A stretch of 10,737 nt of DNA from DATBGS01 sp036557885 (GTDB taxonomy: Bacteria; Chloroflexota; Ktedonobacteria; Ktedonobacterales; DATBGS01), in the NCBI GenBank assembly GCA_036557885.1, contig DATBGS010000079.1:1-10737 (forward strand), read 5' to 3'. This document shows positions 4,620-10,315 of this stretch, in pieces. The notes below the pieces were generated by a model. The model was not told where the DNA came from and searched no databases. It was given only the letters and a program-made list of their open reading frames with translations. A program made the position numbers and the translations under genes. The stretch's first letter is position 1, and each line of letters starts with the position of its first letter.

Positions 4620-6386
4620 ATGCGCCCAAGCCGTGTTCTCCAGTCCCTGAGCTATCCGCTGCGGTTGCCAGATGCGCTGCAAGCGGACGCACTGCGGCTG
4701 CTGGACACCTCAAAGCAGGCCATCAACACGGCGCTGCTTGCGCTCTGGCCCGGCCTGGATGAGTTTGCTGACCGGGGCGACGGCCCGGCCTGGAAGCAGG
4801 TGGAAGGCATGGTGGCTTCCCCCGACCCGCATGGGAGCCGCCAATGGCGCTGCGAGGCCGAGCAGGTAGGGCGTATCTTGCGCGCCCAGGCGCACCGCAA
4901 ACGTCTCTTTGCGCAGGTGCTCCCGCTCTTGTCCGAGGGACTGATTCGCCCCAAGAGCGAGCACCAGCGAGCAGGCAAGAACCGCAAAGCGATCAGGCAA
5001 GCGCTCGCTGATTTAAAAACAGCAGCCGAGGCCGATGGTGGGAGCCTGGTCGAACTCCAGTCCCTGATCGAACAGGCGTGCAACTCCTATCTCCAACAGG
5101 GCAGCTTTCCCACCACCTACGAAGAACTGCAAGCCGTCCCTTGCCTTGCGGTAGGCGTGTTGCCCTATGCTGGTGACGATGGCCCCGTGAAGGGACAAGT
5201 CTACCGGCTCTCGCTTGATGTGGAGCACCGCCAGATCACGCTCGCCCTGCGTTGTCCAGATGAGCATGGGGAGTTTCGGCGCTCCTGGGCACAACATCCC
5301 GTCACGTTTGCGCTGCCAGAACCGGTTGCAGAACGGCTCGAAGAGGGATACGCGCTGGCCCCGACGTTGCGTGAAATCGTGGAGCCGGACGGGAATCGGT
5401 ACGCCGTGCTCGACCTGAGCGTGGAGGTGCCTGTAGAAGCTCCCCTAGTCTGGGAGCAAGTCGAGCGCGTGCTCGGCTTCGATTGGGGGATACGAACGCT
5501 GGTGACCGCTTGCGCGGTAGACTTGGAGGGGCACCAGATCGGGCGCCCGTTCTTTCTGGACACCGGCAGCTTCGATGGGCGGCAGGCGCGCACCCGGCGG
5601 CAAATTGATCTGCTCAAGAGCAAGGCAGAGCGGCTGGAGGCTCGCCTTGCCGCCCTGCCCGAAGGAGACGAGCGCCAGCCTGCCCTGCACCGTAGGCTCG
5701 CCGTGTACCAGCGAGAGCGCGCGCGGTGTTGGCGCAAGTACCACGCCCGTAATCGTGACCTGGCCCATCTCGCCGCCAATGTGCTGCTGCTGCTCGCAAG
5801 CTGGCAAGGCTGCCAGGTCCTCGCGGGCGAATCGCTCAAAACCCTCAAGTCTACCGGGCGCGGGCGAGATGCACGGGGGCGCTGGCGCAACTGGCGCAAC
5901 AACAGCCAGATTCGGGGCGAGTTGTGGCACGTGCTCAAGTACAAATGTCATCTGGCAGGCATGCGGTTGGAGTGGCAGCGCCCACGTGGGACGAGCCACA
6001 CCTGCCCGCGCTGTGGGCAAAGTGCCGCTACCTACCGCTCTCCAGACCACCACGACCAGGCCGAGGAGTGGGGCGCCTGGCTCTGGTGTGCGGCCTGCGG
6101 CTGGAATGGCTCGCGGGATTATGCCGCCGCCCTCAACATCGCCCGGTTGGGTGCCGCGTTCCTCACCCACTACCAACAAACCGGGCGGTTCTTTCATCCT
6201 TCCATTGCAGACTCATCTGTGAAAGCCGTGTCCTATACGGGTGCGGCTGCGACGCTACGGTTGCCGTCGCCGGGGCTGTCGCCCCGCCCGCCATCGGCGG
6301 GAAAACACTTTTGTAATGGCTGGCAGAACTCCGTCACCCTCCGCTCGTCGTATGCTGAGCCAATCATGCTACGATTGTGTGGATAG
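4620..6386 (+). CDS. tnpB: Large TnpB-family RNA-guided nuclease (IS200/IS605-type accessory protein)
   Basis: This 588-aa protein is longer than the roughly 400-aa norm for TnpB. The ATG at 4620 is chosen because TTTGGAGG lies about 8 nt upstream; the in-frame TTG at 4605 overlaps that motif. The RuvC-like nuclease is complete: FDWGIRT with Asp288, LAGESLKTLK with Glu404, and SRDYAAALNIAR with Asp500. A zinc ribbon lies between the last two motifs (CPRC at 462-465, CAAC at 490-493). Residues 1-275 are an unusually long, partly helical N-terminal region that presumably holds the wedge and REC parts. A helical, Arg-rich stretch (320-385) separates the first two RuvC motifs. TnpB proteins cut DNA guided by an RNA from the element's 3' end, and paired GC hairpins at 6271-6301 within this gene are candidates for it. 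No TnpA is nearby. The last 50 or so residues overlap that structured region. Confidence 0.9.
   Translation: MRPSRVLQSLSYPLRLPDALQADALRLLDTSKQAINTALLALWPGLDEFADRGDGPAWKQVEGMVASPDPHGSRQWRCEAEQVGRILRAQAHRKRLFAQVLPLLSEGLIRPKSEHQRAGKNRKAIRQALADLKTAAEADGGSLVELQSLIEQACNSYLQQGSFPTTYEELQAVPCLAVGVLPYAGDDGPVKGQVYRLSLDVEHRQITLALRCPDEHGEFRRSWAQHPVTFALPEPVAERLEEGYALAPTLREIVEPDGNRYAVLDLSVEVPVEAPLVWEQVERVLGFDWGIRTLVTACAVDLEGHQIGRPFFLDTGSFDGRQARTRRQIDLLKSKAERLEARLAALPEGDERQPALHRRLAVYQRERARCWRKYHARNRDLAHLAANVLLLLASWQGCQVLAGESLKTLKSTGRGRDARGRWRNWRNNSQIRGELWHVLKYKCHLAGMRLEWQRPRGTSHTCPRCGQSAATYRSPDHHDQAEEWGAWLWCAACGWNGSRDYAAALNIARLGAAFLTHYQQTGRFFHPSIADSSVKAVSYTGAAATLRLPSPGLSPRPPSAGKHFCNGWQNSVTLRSSYAEPIMLRLCG
6271..6301 (+). 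ncRNA. Candidate omega-RNA scaffold hairpins at the 3' end of the first tnpB
   Basis: Two adjacent hairpins are visible: CGGGGC-TGTC-GCCCCG (6271-6286) and CCCGCC-ATC-GGCGGG (6287-6301), followed by AAAACAC. TnpB guide RNAs are known to arise from the 3' end of tnpB and the element's right end. The position and structure fit, but the RNA limits, the element end and the guide cannot be fixed from one copy. The same bases also encode residues 551-561 of TnpB. Confidence 0.4.
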
Positions 6387-6526
6387 GTACGGATAGCTCG
6401 CATTGCATGAGTTTTTAGCAACGGTACGATAGCAGGAGACAGGGCCTTTAGTGGTTGTTTCTTAGTGCGCGAGGTTACTCCGCAATTGTTCGCCGCGTTA
6501 TACCTCTCAGGAAAGGGGGGTGAAGG

Positions 6527-6757
6527 ATGCGCAGTTCTCTTTTGTTTTATCTGGCGATACTGCTCATTGTGATTGGAATCCTCCTTGGCGTGTATTATCT
6601 CGTGCCAGGATTCCATCACTACCTCATCTTTAGCCTGAATGGTCCTGGGACCACCGACCCAGAGGCCACCCGGCCCCTGCATGCTGTTGTCTGCTTCTTC
6701 CTGGCAATTGCTGGTGCGCTCCTGCTCGCTTACACGCGCCCCAAAAAAGCCATGTAA
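6527..6757 (+). CDS. Small two-helix membrane protein
   Basis: This 76-aa protein has two hydrophobic helices (about residues 5-27 and 51-69), separated by a polar loop with GPGTTDPEATRPLH, and ends in a basic TRPKKAM tail. No catalytic motif is visible. A purine-rich AAAGGGGGGTGAAGG lies just before the ATG at 6527. It stands alone between two TnpB genes and is followed by a clear terminator (6785-6809), so it appears to be a single-gene transcript. The pattern of two helices with conserved glycine- and proline-rich ends looks like a lineage-specific conserved hypothetical; I cannot name a function. With both ends likely cytosolic (positive-inside tail), the loop would face outward. Confidence 0.7.
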   Translation: MRSSLLFYLAILLIVIGILLGVYYLVPGFHHYLIFSLNGPGTTDPEATRPLHAVVCFFLAIAGALLLAYTRPKKAM

Positions 6758-6784
6758 TCACCCTGCCTGCTCGTAAAGGCTGCT

Positions 6785-6812
6785 CCAGGCGCGCTGCTGG
6801 CGCGCCTGGTTC
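6785..6812 (+). terminator. Intrinsic terminator of the small membrane protein gene
   Basis: CCAGGCGCGC (6785-6794), loop TGCTG and GCGCGCCTGG (6800-6809) form a perfect 10-bp stem, followed by TTCTTTG. It lies 28 bp after the stop codon. Confidence 0.7.
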
Positions 6813-6835
6813 TTTGTCAGAAATGCTTCACAGAA

Positions 6836-6887
6836 AAAGGGCGGTGGACGCCTATCCCTTTTAAGGGATAGGCGTCCACCGCCCTTT
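6836..6887. repeat. Perfect 25-bp-arm inverted repeat upstream of the second tnpB
   Basis: Arms 6836-6860 and 6863-6887 are exact reverse complements separated only by TT. The core reads CCTATCCCTTTTAAGGGATAGG. Short T-rich runs lie outside both arms, so it could terminate transcription in either direction. Its place directly before a TnpB gene also fits a left-end hairpin of an IS200/IS605-type element. Confidence 0.8.
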
Positions 6888-6891
6888 CTTC

Positions 6892-6921
6892 TTGGTGTCC
6901 CACGCATATTTGTCCTATAAT
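6892..6921 (+). promoter_or_regulatory. Promoter of the second tnpB, predicted to give a leaderless mRNA
   Basis: A perfect TATAAT -10 box lies at 6916-6921, with a weak TTGGTG -35 at 6892-6897 (18 bp spacing). Only 6 bases separate the -10 box from the ATG at 6928, so the expected start site falls on or next to the first codon. No Shine-Dalgarno is present. Confidence 0.6.
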
Positions 6922-6927
6922 TTCTGC

Positions 6928-8262
6928 ATGAAGACCACCCTCACCGCCAAGCTGAAACTGACGACGACTCCTGACCAGTTGGCTTTGCTTCGGCAGACCC
7001 AACTGGCCTATCGAGATGCGCTCAACTTTGTCAGTGCCTACTCGTTTGCACACGGCAAGACCAGCAACACCAAACGGTTGCAGGCTGGTACCTATGCAGA
7101 CGTGCGAGGGCAGTTTGGCTTGCCTGCCCAGATGGCCTGTAGCGTGCCCCGTCAGGTCGGAGCGACCTACAAAGGGCTGTGGACCAAATGGCACAAGAAT
7201 CAAGAGGCCAGAGCCAAAGGCTGGACCAAGAAACGCTTCAAAGGACTGGACAAGCCACCCCACTACGTCTCTCCCACCGTCAGCTACGTCTATGGACACG
7301 ACTGCTCCTTCAAGACCGACCAGCACATCAGCCTCTTGACCTTGCAAGGACGCCTGGTGGTGCCCTATCAGGGCTATCACCAACACGTGGCCTTGATTCA
7401 ACAGGGCGCCCAAATTGGAGGCATGAAACTCTGGTACGACCAGATTCGGAAGCGCTTCTATGTGCTGGTGTCGCTCGCAATCGAAACCCCAGACCCCACA
7501 CCCGACCAGCCCCAAACCATTGTGGGGGTGGACGTGGGCCAACGCTATCTGGCAACGGTTGCGACTTTGAACAACGAGGCACAATTTTATAGCGGAAAGG
7601 AAGTACGCGCCAAGACGGACCATGTGGCCCGCCTGCAAAAACGACTTCAGCACAAAGGCACTCGCTCTGCCACCAGACGGCGTATTGCCCTGGGCAAGCG
7701 AGAGAGACGGTTGAAGCTGAATACGAACCATGTCATCAGCAAGCACATTCTGGACACCCATCCCAGGAGTTTCATCGGTCTGGAAGAGTTGACCGGCATT
7801 CGAGACCGCAGACCGCGCAAGAAGAAGCGTCGGAAAGGGAAGCAGGTGCTTCCGCTGACACCCAAACAGAGGAAAGCCAACCGGCACGCCTCCAAGTGGG
7901 CTTTTGCGGAGCTGCACCACTTCCTGACCTATAAGGCACAGCTTCGAGGCAGTTTGTGCATCAAGCTAGATGCCGACTATACCAGTCAAGCCTGTCCCAA
8001 GTGCGGATTTACCAGCCCAAAGAACCGGCCTCAGAAAGGGTTGCTCTTTGTCTGCCAGAATCCGGCCTGCCAGTACACGCTGCATGCGGACCTCGTGGGA
8101 GCCAGAAACATGTGTGTGCGAACGCTTGTCATCCGGCAAGACTGGATGGCAACGGGGCAGTTGTCAGTTGCCCCCGATGGTGCGAACCAGGAAGCCAAAG
8201 CGGCGCGCCTTGCGAGGTACGCGGAATTGCGGTGGAGTCCGGCATCAAGCTCTCCCCCTTGA
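6928..8262 (+). CDS. tnpB: TnpB RNA-guided nuclease (IS200/IS605 family), second and unrelated copy
   Basis: This 444-aa protein is a typical TnpB. It begins at MKTTLTAKLKL, the usual opening strand of the family; an upstream GTG-started extension to 6892 would read through the promoter and is rejected. The complete nuclease has GVDVGQRYLAT (Asp202), FIGLEELTGIR (Glu286) and HADLVGARNM (Asp388), with a zinc ribbon made of CPKC (356-359) and CQNPAC (376-381). A Lys/Arg-rich segment (RPRKKKRRKGK, 295-305) lies between RuvC II and the zinc ribbon, as in many TnpBs. The stop codon sits in the loop of a hairpin (8253-8268) that probably marks the right end and the guide-RNA 3' region. It shares little sequence with the 588-aa TnpB beyond these motifs, so they are separate lineages. 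The gene looks intact. Confidence 0.93.
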   Translation: MKTTLTAKLKLTTTPDQLALLRQTQLAYRDALNFVSAYSFAHGKTSNTKRLQAGTYADVRGQFGLPAQMACSVPRQVGATYKGLWTKWHKNQEARAKGWTKKRFKGLDKPPHYVSPTVSYVYGHDCSFKTDQHISLLTLQGRLVVPYQGYHQHVALIQQGAQIGGMKLWYDQIRKRFYVLVSLAIETPDPTPDQPQTIVGVDVGQRYLATVATLNNEAQFYSGKEVRAKTDHVARLQKRLQHKGTRSATRRRIALGKRERRLKLNTNHVISKHILDTHPRSFIGLEELTGIRDRRPRKKKRRKGKQVLPLTPKQRKANRHASKWAFAELHHFLTYKAQLRGSLCIKLDADYTSQACPKCGFTSPKNRPQKGLLFVCQNPACQYTLHADLVGARNMCVRTLVIRQDWMATGQLSVAPDGANQEAKAARLARYAELRWSPASSSPP

Positions 8263-8268
8263 GGGGGA
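8253..8268 (+). ncRNA. Right-end hairpin, possible 3' end of the second omega-RNA scaffold
   Basis: TCCCCC (8253-8258), loop TTGA and GGGGGA (8263-8268) form a perfect 6-bp stem that includes the tnpB stop codon. In IS200/IS605 elements the right-end hairpin belongs to the 3' part of the guide RNA, and flanking DNA supplies the guide. Bases from about 8269 onward would then be the guide; this is inference. Confidence 0.35.
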
Positions 8269-8269
8269 T

Positions 8270-8292
8270 GAGTCATCTGACTCTGCTATACT
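8270..8292 (+). promoter_or_regulatory. Palindrome and -10-like box upstream of the GNAT gene
   Basis: GAGTCA-TC-TGACTC (8270-8283) is a perfect 6-bp inverted repeat, followed by TATACT at 8287-8292, about 40 bp before the GNAT ATG. No good -35 at normal spacing is seen. It may be an activator- or repressor-controlled promoter, or part of the neighbouring element end. Confidence 0.35.
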
Positions 8293-8331
8293 CTGTACAA
8301 GATATGTCAGGGAAGCACGAGGGAGTAAGCC

Positions 8332-8841
8332 ATGAAAGAACCCTCCGAGCAGCAAATCAAGCTGCGACCTGCCACAGTGGACGACGCGCCGGTCATTCTC
8401 AGCATCACTCGCGCCGCGTTTGCGCAATTCCAGGGGCACCTGGACCCGCCCAGCGGCGCTCTGGATGAAACCCTGGAAAAGCTGCGCGCCACCGCCTTCC
8501 AGCCCGATCATGGGGCCACGCTGGCCTACGTCAATGGCGAAGCAGTGGGCACGCTGCGCTGGGAGGTGCACCCCCAGCGCCTGCACCTGTATGTGGGCCG
8601 GGTGGCGGTCTTGCCCGCGTTTCGGCGGCGGGGCATTGCTTCCGCCTTGATGGGCTGGGCTGAAGGACACGCCCGCGCGCTGGGCCTGCCCGCTGTGCAG
8701 TTTGGCGTGCGCCTGCAAGCCCCCGACAACATCCGCTTCTACGAGCACCTGGGCTACCGCGTCGTCGAATACGGGCAGCACCTTCATTACAGCCACCCCA
8801 CTTTCGCCTGGATGCGCAAAGACCTGACCACCAAAAGTTAA
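8332..8841 (+). CDS. GNAT-family N-acetyltransferase
   Basis: This 169-aa protein spans one GNAT domain, which transfers an acetyl group from acetyl-CoA to an amine. It begins with the IKLRPATVDDAPVILSI strand-helix (9-25). The acetyl-CoA-binding motif A is clear: LYVGRVAVLPAFRRRGIASAL (86-106), with the Q/RxxGxA-type loop RRRGIA. The motif B region NIRFYEHLGYRVVEY (133-147) follows, as in many members that act on small molecules or proteins. The ATG is preceded by GAGGGAG about 8 nt upstream. A membrane protein gene starts 4 bp after its stop, so the two are co-transcribed and probably translationally coupled. The substrate cannot be read from the sequence. Confidence 0.92.
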   Translation: MKEPSEQQIKLRPATVDDAPVILSITRAAFAQFQGHLDPPSGALDETLEKLRATAFQPDHGATLAYVNGEAVGTLRWEVHPQRLHLYVGRVAVLPAFRRRGIASALMGWAEGHARALGLPAVQFGVRLQAPDNIRFYEHLGYRVVEYGQHLHYSHPTFAWMRKDLTTKS

Positions 8842-8845
8842 TCTG

Positions 8846-9811
8846 ATGCTGGCAACACTGACTGACCCGCTTATTCTGCTCATCCTGGCCTTGCTCCTGG
8901 CGCAAAGCCTGACCTACCTGATTGGTGGCCTGAGCGCGCTGCGGCGCCCCACCCTGAGCAAGAGCGCCGAGGCGCGAGCGCGACGAGAACTGGTGGAGTG
9001 GGGCTTGCTGGATGCCAAACAGAGCACGGTGCCGCCCGATAGACAGGCGCTGCTGCGCGCCTGGGCGCGGCTTACCGCGCAAAGCCGCGTTGGGATGGGC
9101 GTGGGCATCCTGCTCGCCGTTGCTCTCTTGCTGGCGCTGCTGAGCATTCCTGGCAGCGCTGCGCTGTTGGGCAGCAGCCTGCCGCCTATATTTCTGCTGG
9201 CGCTGCTCCTGCTGCAAGCGTTTTATCTCGGCATGTTCGCGGGACAAGCCGCCGCGCTCGTCTGGGGCGGGACAAAAGCCACGCGCCTTGCTCCAACCGG
9301 CAGGGATGCCGGTGGTAGCCCCAAAGGGGGCACGGCAAGTTTTCAGCCGCGCCCGCTCTCAGCGTATCGCTCGCGGCAGGTGGCTCTGCTGCCGGGCGCA
9401 GTGCTGCTGGGCGATGTGCTGCTGGTTGGGCTGACGAACCGCTTGCTCCTGCCTGGGTTGCCCCCGACTGAACTGTGGTGCCTCATTCTCCTGCCAGCAG
9501 CAATGGCGCTGGTCTGTCTTGGCGGCGAATACGCCACGCGGCGCATTGCCCGCCTGCCCGCTCTGACTCTGGCTGATGACCCAACGCTGGCCCATCTCGC
9601 TGATGGCAAGCTGCGCGCGCACCTGATGGGCATGCTGCTGGAACTGGAGGTGTTTGGGCTGTTTATCCTCGTGGGCAGCCAGTGGATGCTGCGGGCTTTT
9701 GGCCCCGCGTCCTCCAACAGCGGCCTTGCCACCAGCGCGCTGCTCGTCTACGCCGTCATCATCATTTCGCTGCGCGGCCTGCTGGAACGCTCCCAGCGCG
9801 ACAGGGGCTAG
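8846..9811 (+). CDS. Multi-pass membrane protein of unknown function
   Basis: This 321-aa protein is not recognised. About seven hydrophobic helices are visible, near residues 7-28, 83-108, 113-135, 180-200, 208-228, 258-280 and 292-311. A cytosol-like basic and acidic stretch (33-80) follows the first helix, and another soluble loop (138-178) lies between helices 3 and 4. No catalytic or transport motif stands out. The ATG lies 4 bp after the GNAT stop with no strong Shine-Dalgarno, suggesting coupled translation. Codons for residues 151-156 (TGRDAG) lie on a CCGGCA/TGCCGG palindrome that recurs, inverted, just after the gene at 9835-9852. The loop has therefore probably taken up a repeat in frame. 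The gene runs to a TAG at 9809-9811. Confidence 0.8.
   Translation: MLATLTDPLILLILALLLAQSLTYLIGGLSALRRPTLSKSAEARARRELVEWGLLDAKQSTVPPDRQALLRAWARLTAQSRVGMGVGILLAVALLLALLSIPGSAALLGSSLPPIFLLALLLLQAFYLGMFAGQAAALVWGGTKATRLAPTGRDAGGSPKGGTASFQPRPLSAYRSRQVALLPGAVLLGDVLLVGLTNRLLLPGLPPTELWCLILLPAAMALVCLGGEYATRRIARLPALTLADDPTLAHLADGKLRAHLMGMLLELEVFGLFILVGSQWMLRAFGPASSNSGLATSALLVYAVIIISLRGLLERSQRDRG
9297..9312. repeat. REP-like palindrome inside the membrane protein gene
   Basis: CCGGCA-GGGA-TGCCGG is a perfect 6-bp inverted repeat, followed by TGGTAGCCCC. Its 16 bases are the exact reverse complement of those at 9836-9851. It keeps the reading frame open and falls in a predicted soluble loop. Confidence 0.7.
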
Positions 9812-9834
9812 CCAGCAGGGGTGGGACTTGTACC

Positions 9835-9852
9835 GCCGGCATCCCTGCCGGC
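9835..9852. repeat. REP-like palindrome downstream of the membrane protein gene
   Basis: GCCGGCA (9835-9841), TCCC and TGCCGGC (9846-9852) form a perfect 7-bp inverted repeat beginning 23 bp after the stop codon. GTACC precedes it, as in the other members. It could serve as the transcript's 3' hairpin but has no T-run. Confidence 0.65.
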
Positions 9853-9866
9853 CAGGGGTGGGGAAG

Positions 9867-9928
9867 TTATCCACAATTTGCGCTAAAAGAAGTTATCCAC
9901 ATTTTTGTCAGGGGGCGAGTTATCCACA
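9867..9928 (+). other. Left DnaA-box cluster (three perfect TTATCCACA sites)
   Basis: TTATCCACA, the consensus DnaA box, occurs at 9867-9875, 9893-9901 and 9920-9928. All three are on the plus strand, 26 and 27 bp apart from start to start. Each is preceded by AG and followed by AT-rich bases (ATTTG or TTTTTG). Three exact 9-mers in 62 bp cannot be chance. Together with the right cluster they suggest a replication origin, or a locus that binds DnaA for titration or regulation. Confidence 0.85.
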
Positions 9929-9959
9929 ATTTGTATCAACCAGAAGGGGGTTTACGCTT

Positions 9960-10025
9960 CAAGGGGTTGCGTTAAACACAACCTCCCGTCTCAAGGGGTT
10001 GTGTTTAACGCAACCCCTTGAGACG
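9960..10025. repeat. Nested, mutually exclusive inverted repeats
   Basis: Arms 9960-9983 and 9997-10020 are exact reverse complements (24 of 24, loop 13). A second perfect stem pairs 9987-10001 with 10011-10025 (15 of 15, loop TGTTTAACG). Both stems use the same 10011-10020 bases, so only one can form at a time. The shared unit is CAAGGGGTTG followed by YGTT, present twice directly and once inverted. It lies between the two DnaA-box clusters. Confidence 0.85.
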
Positions 10026-10026
10026 A

Positions 10027-10084
10027 GGGAATAAATTGGGAGAAAGCTGAGATGGTTTGCAAAATTAGTGCTATTTTTATTGAC
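10027..10084. other. AT-rich tract between the DnaA-box clusters
   Basis: After the inverted repeats the sequence turns AT-rich (AATAAATT, GCAAAATTAG, CTATTTTTATTGACA), unlike the GC-rich genes around it. In an origin this would be the candidate unwinding element. No clear array of DnaA-trio motifs was found. Confidence 0.4.
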
Positions 10085-10108
10085 AAAGAGACGCAGATTC
10101 GCTATACT
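10080..10108 (+). promoter_or_regulatory. Near-consensus sigma70 promoter inside the DnaA-box region
   Basis: A consensus TTGACA (10080-10085) and TATACT (10103-10108) are separated by 17 bp. The predicted start is near 10115. No intact gene follows; only a short frame with early stops (10123-10257) lies downstream. Confidence 0.7.
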
Positions 10109-10122
10109 TGTATCACACCCAG

Positions 10123-10257
10123 ATGGAACGCTATGACTTTCGCTGGGCTGTCCGTTACTGAGAGAAATGGCGCGGCGACGCCAATCTGTTTGAAAAGCGC
10201 CGCCACTGTCAGTAGTTCGAGAGCCTGATGGCTCCGTTAAAAGCGAAGGTTTGGTAA
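10123..10257 (+). pseudogene. Possible decayed small ORF downstream of the strong promoter
   Basis: From ATG at 10123 the frame reads MERYDFRWAVRY, then TGA (10159-10161), EKWRGDANLFEKRRHCQ, TAG (10213-10215) and FESLMAPLKAKVW, ending at TAA (10255-10257). The composition across both stops looks protein-like, with charged and aromatic residues and no low-complexity runs. TGA and TAG are each one change from Trp (TGG) and Gln (CAG). There is no Shine-Dalgarno, and the ATG would lie about 8 nt from the predicted transcript start. The protein family is not recognised. The region may instead be a non-coding transcript, and the frame a coincidence. Confidence 0.3.
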
Positions 10258-10260
10258 GTG

Positions 10261-10313
10261 CCTTCTCGCATTCATTATAAGCAGCATCGGCTGCTACAGT
10301 CAAACCGAGAAGG
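10261..10313 (+). other. Compound stem-loop just before the right DnaA-box cluster
   Basis: CCTTCTCG (10261-10268) pairs with CGAGAAGG (10306-10313). Inside this outer stem, GCAGC-ATCG-GCTGC (10281-10294) forms a second perfect stem. The first box of the right cluster starts 3 bp later. No T-run follows, so it is not a standard terminator. It could be the 3' fold of an RNA made from the promoter at 10080. Confidence 0.5.
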
Positions 10314-10315
10314 GG

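Larger units (their letters stand above)
6836..8268 (+). mobile_element. TnpB-only IS200/IS605-type element, approximate limits
   Basis: The unit runs from the left hairpin (6836-6887), through the leaderless tnpB, to the hairpin over its stop codon (8253-8268). The absence of tnpA means it would need a transposase in trans. TTCAC at 6827-6831, just before the left hairpin, could be the target/TAM side. IS200/IS605 elements make no target duplication, so the ends cannot be proved from one copy. Confidence 0.45.

Noticed and set aside
4436..4621. Minus-strand 61-codon ORF upstream of the SDR gene
   Set aside because: It overlaps the SDR promoter and operator and the tnpB ribosome binding site, and shows no homology-like pattern.
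5201..6197. Long minus-strand frames opposite the first tnpB
   Set aside because: Composition is Arg/Ser/Pro-rich and without domains, typical of shadows of a GC-rich gene.
6377..6385. TGTGGATAG, a near DnaA box on the minus strand
   Set aside because: It is a single site with one mismatch inside a coding sequence, far from the clusters, and chance explains it.
4620..6386. Nuclease-dead TnpB-like repressor (TldR) idea for the first tnpB
   Set aside because: All three RuvC acidic residues and the zinc cysteines are present, so an inactive repressor is not supported.
6784..6890. Transposon terminal inverted repeats from the two adjacent hairpins
   Set aside because: The two hairpins differ in sequence and neither arm recurs at another place as an end. 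The first fits an intrinsic terminator better.
6817..7920. Minus-strand 367-codon ORF opposite the second tnpB
   Set aside because: It lies antisense to a complete TnpB with intact motifs and has no recognisable family. Long antisense frames are expected from the codon bias.
9959..10303. Minus-strand 114-codon ORF across the DnaA-box region
   Set aside because: It runs through the inverted repeats and the promoter-like region, has no ribosome binding site of note, and shows no protein-like domain.
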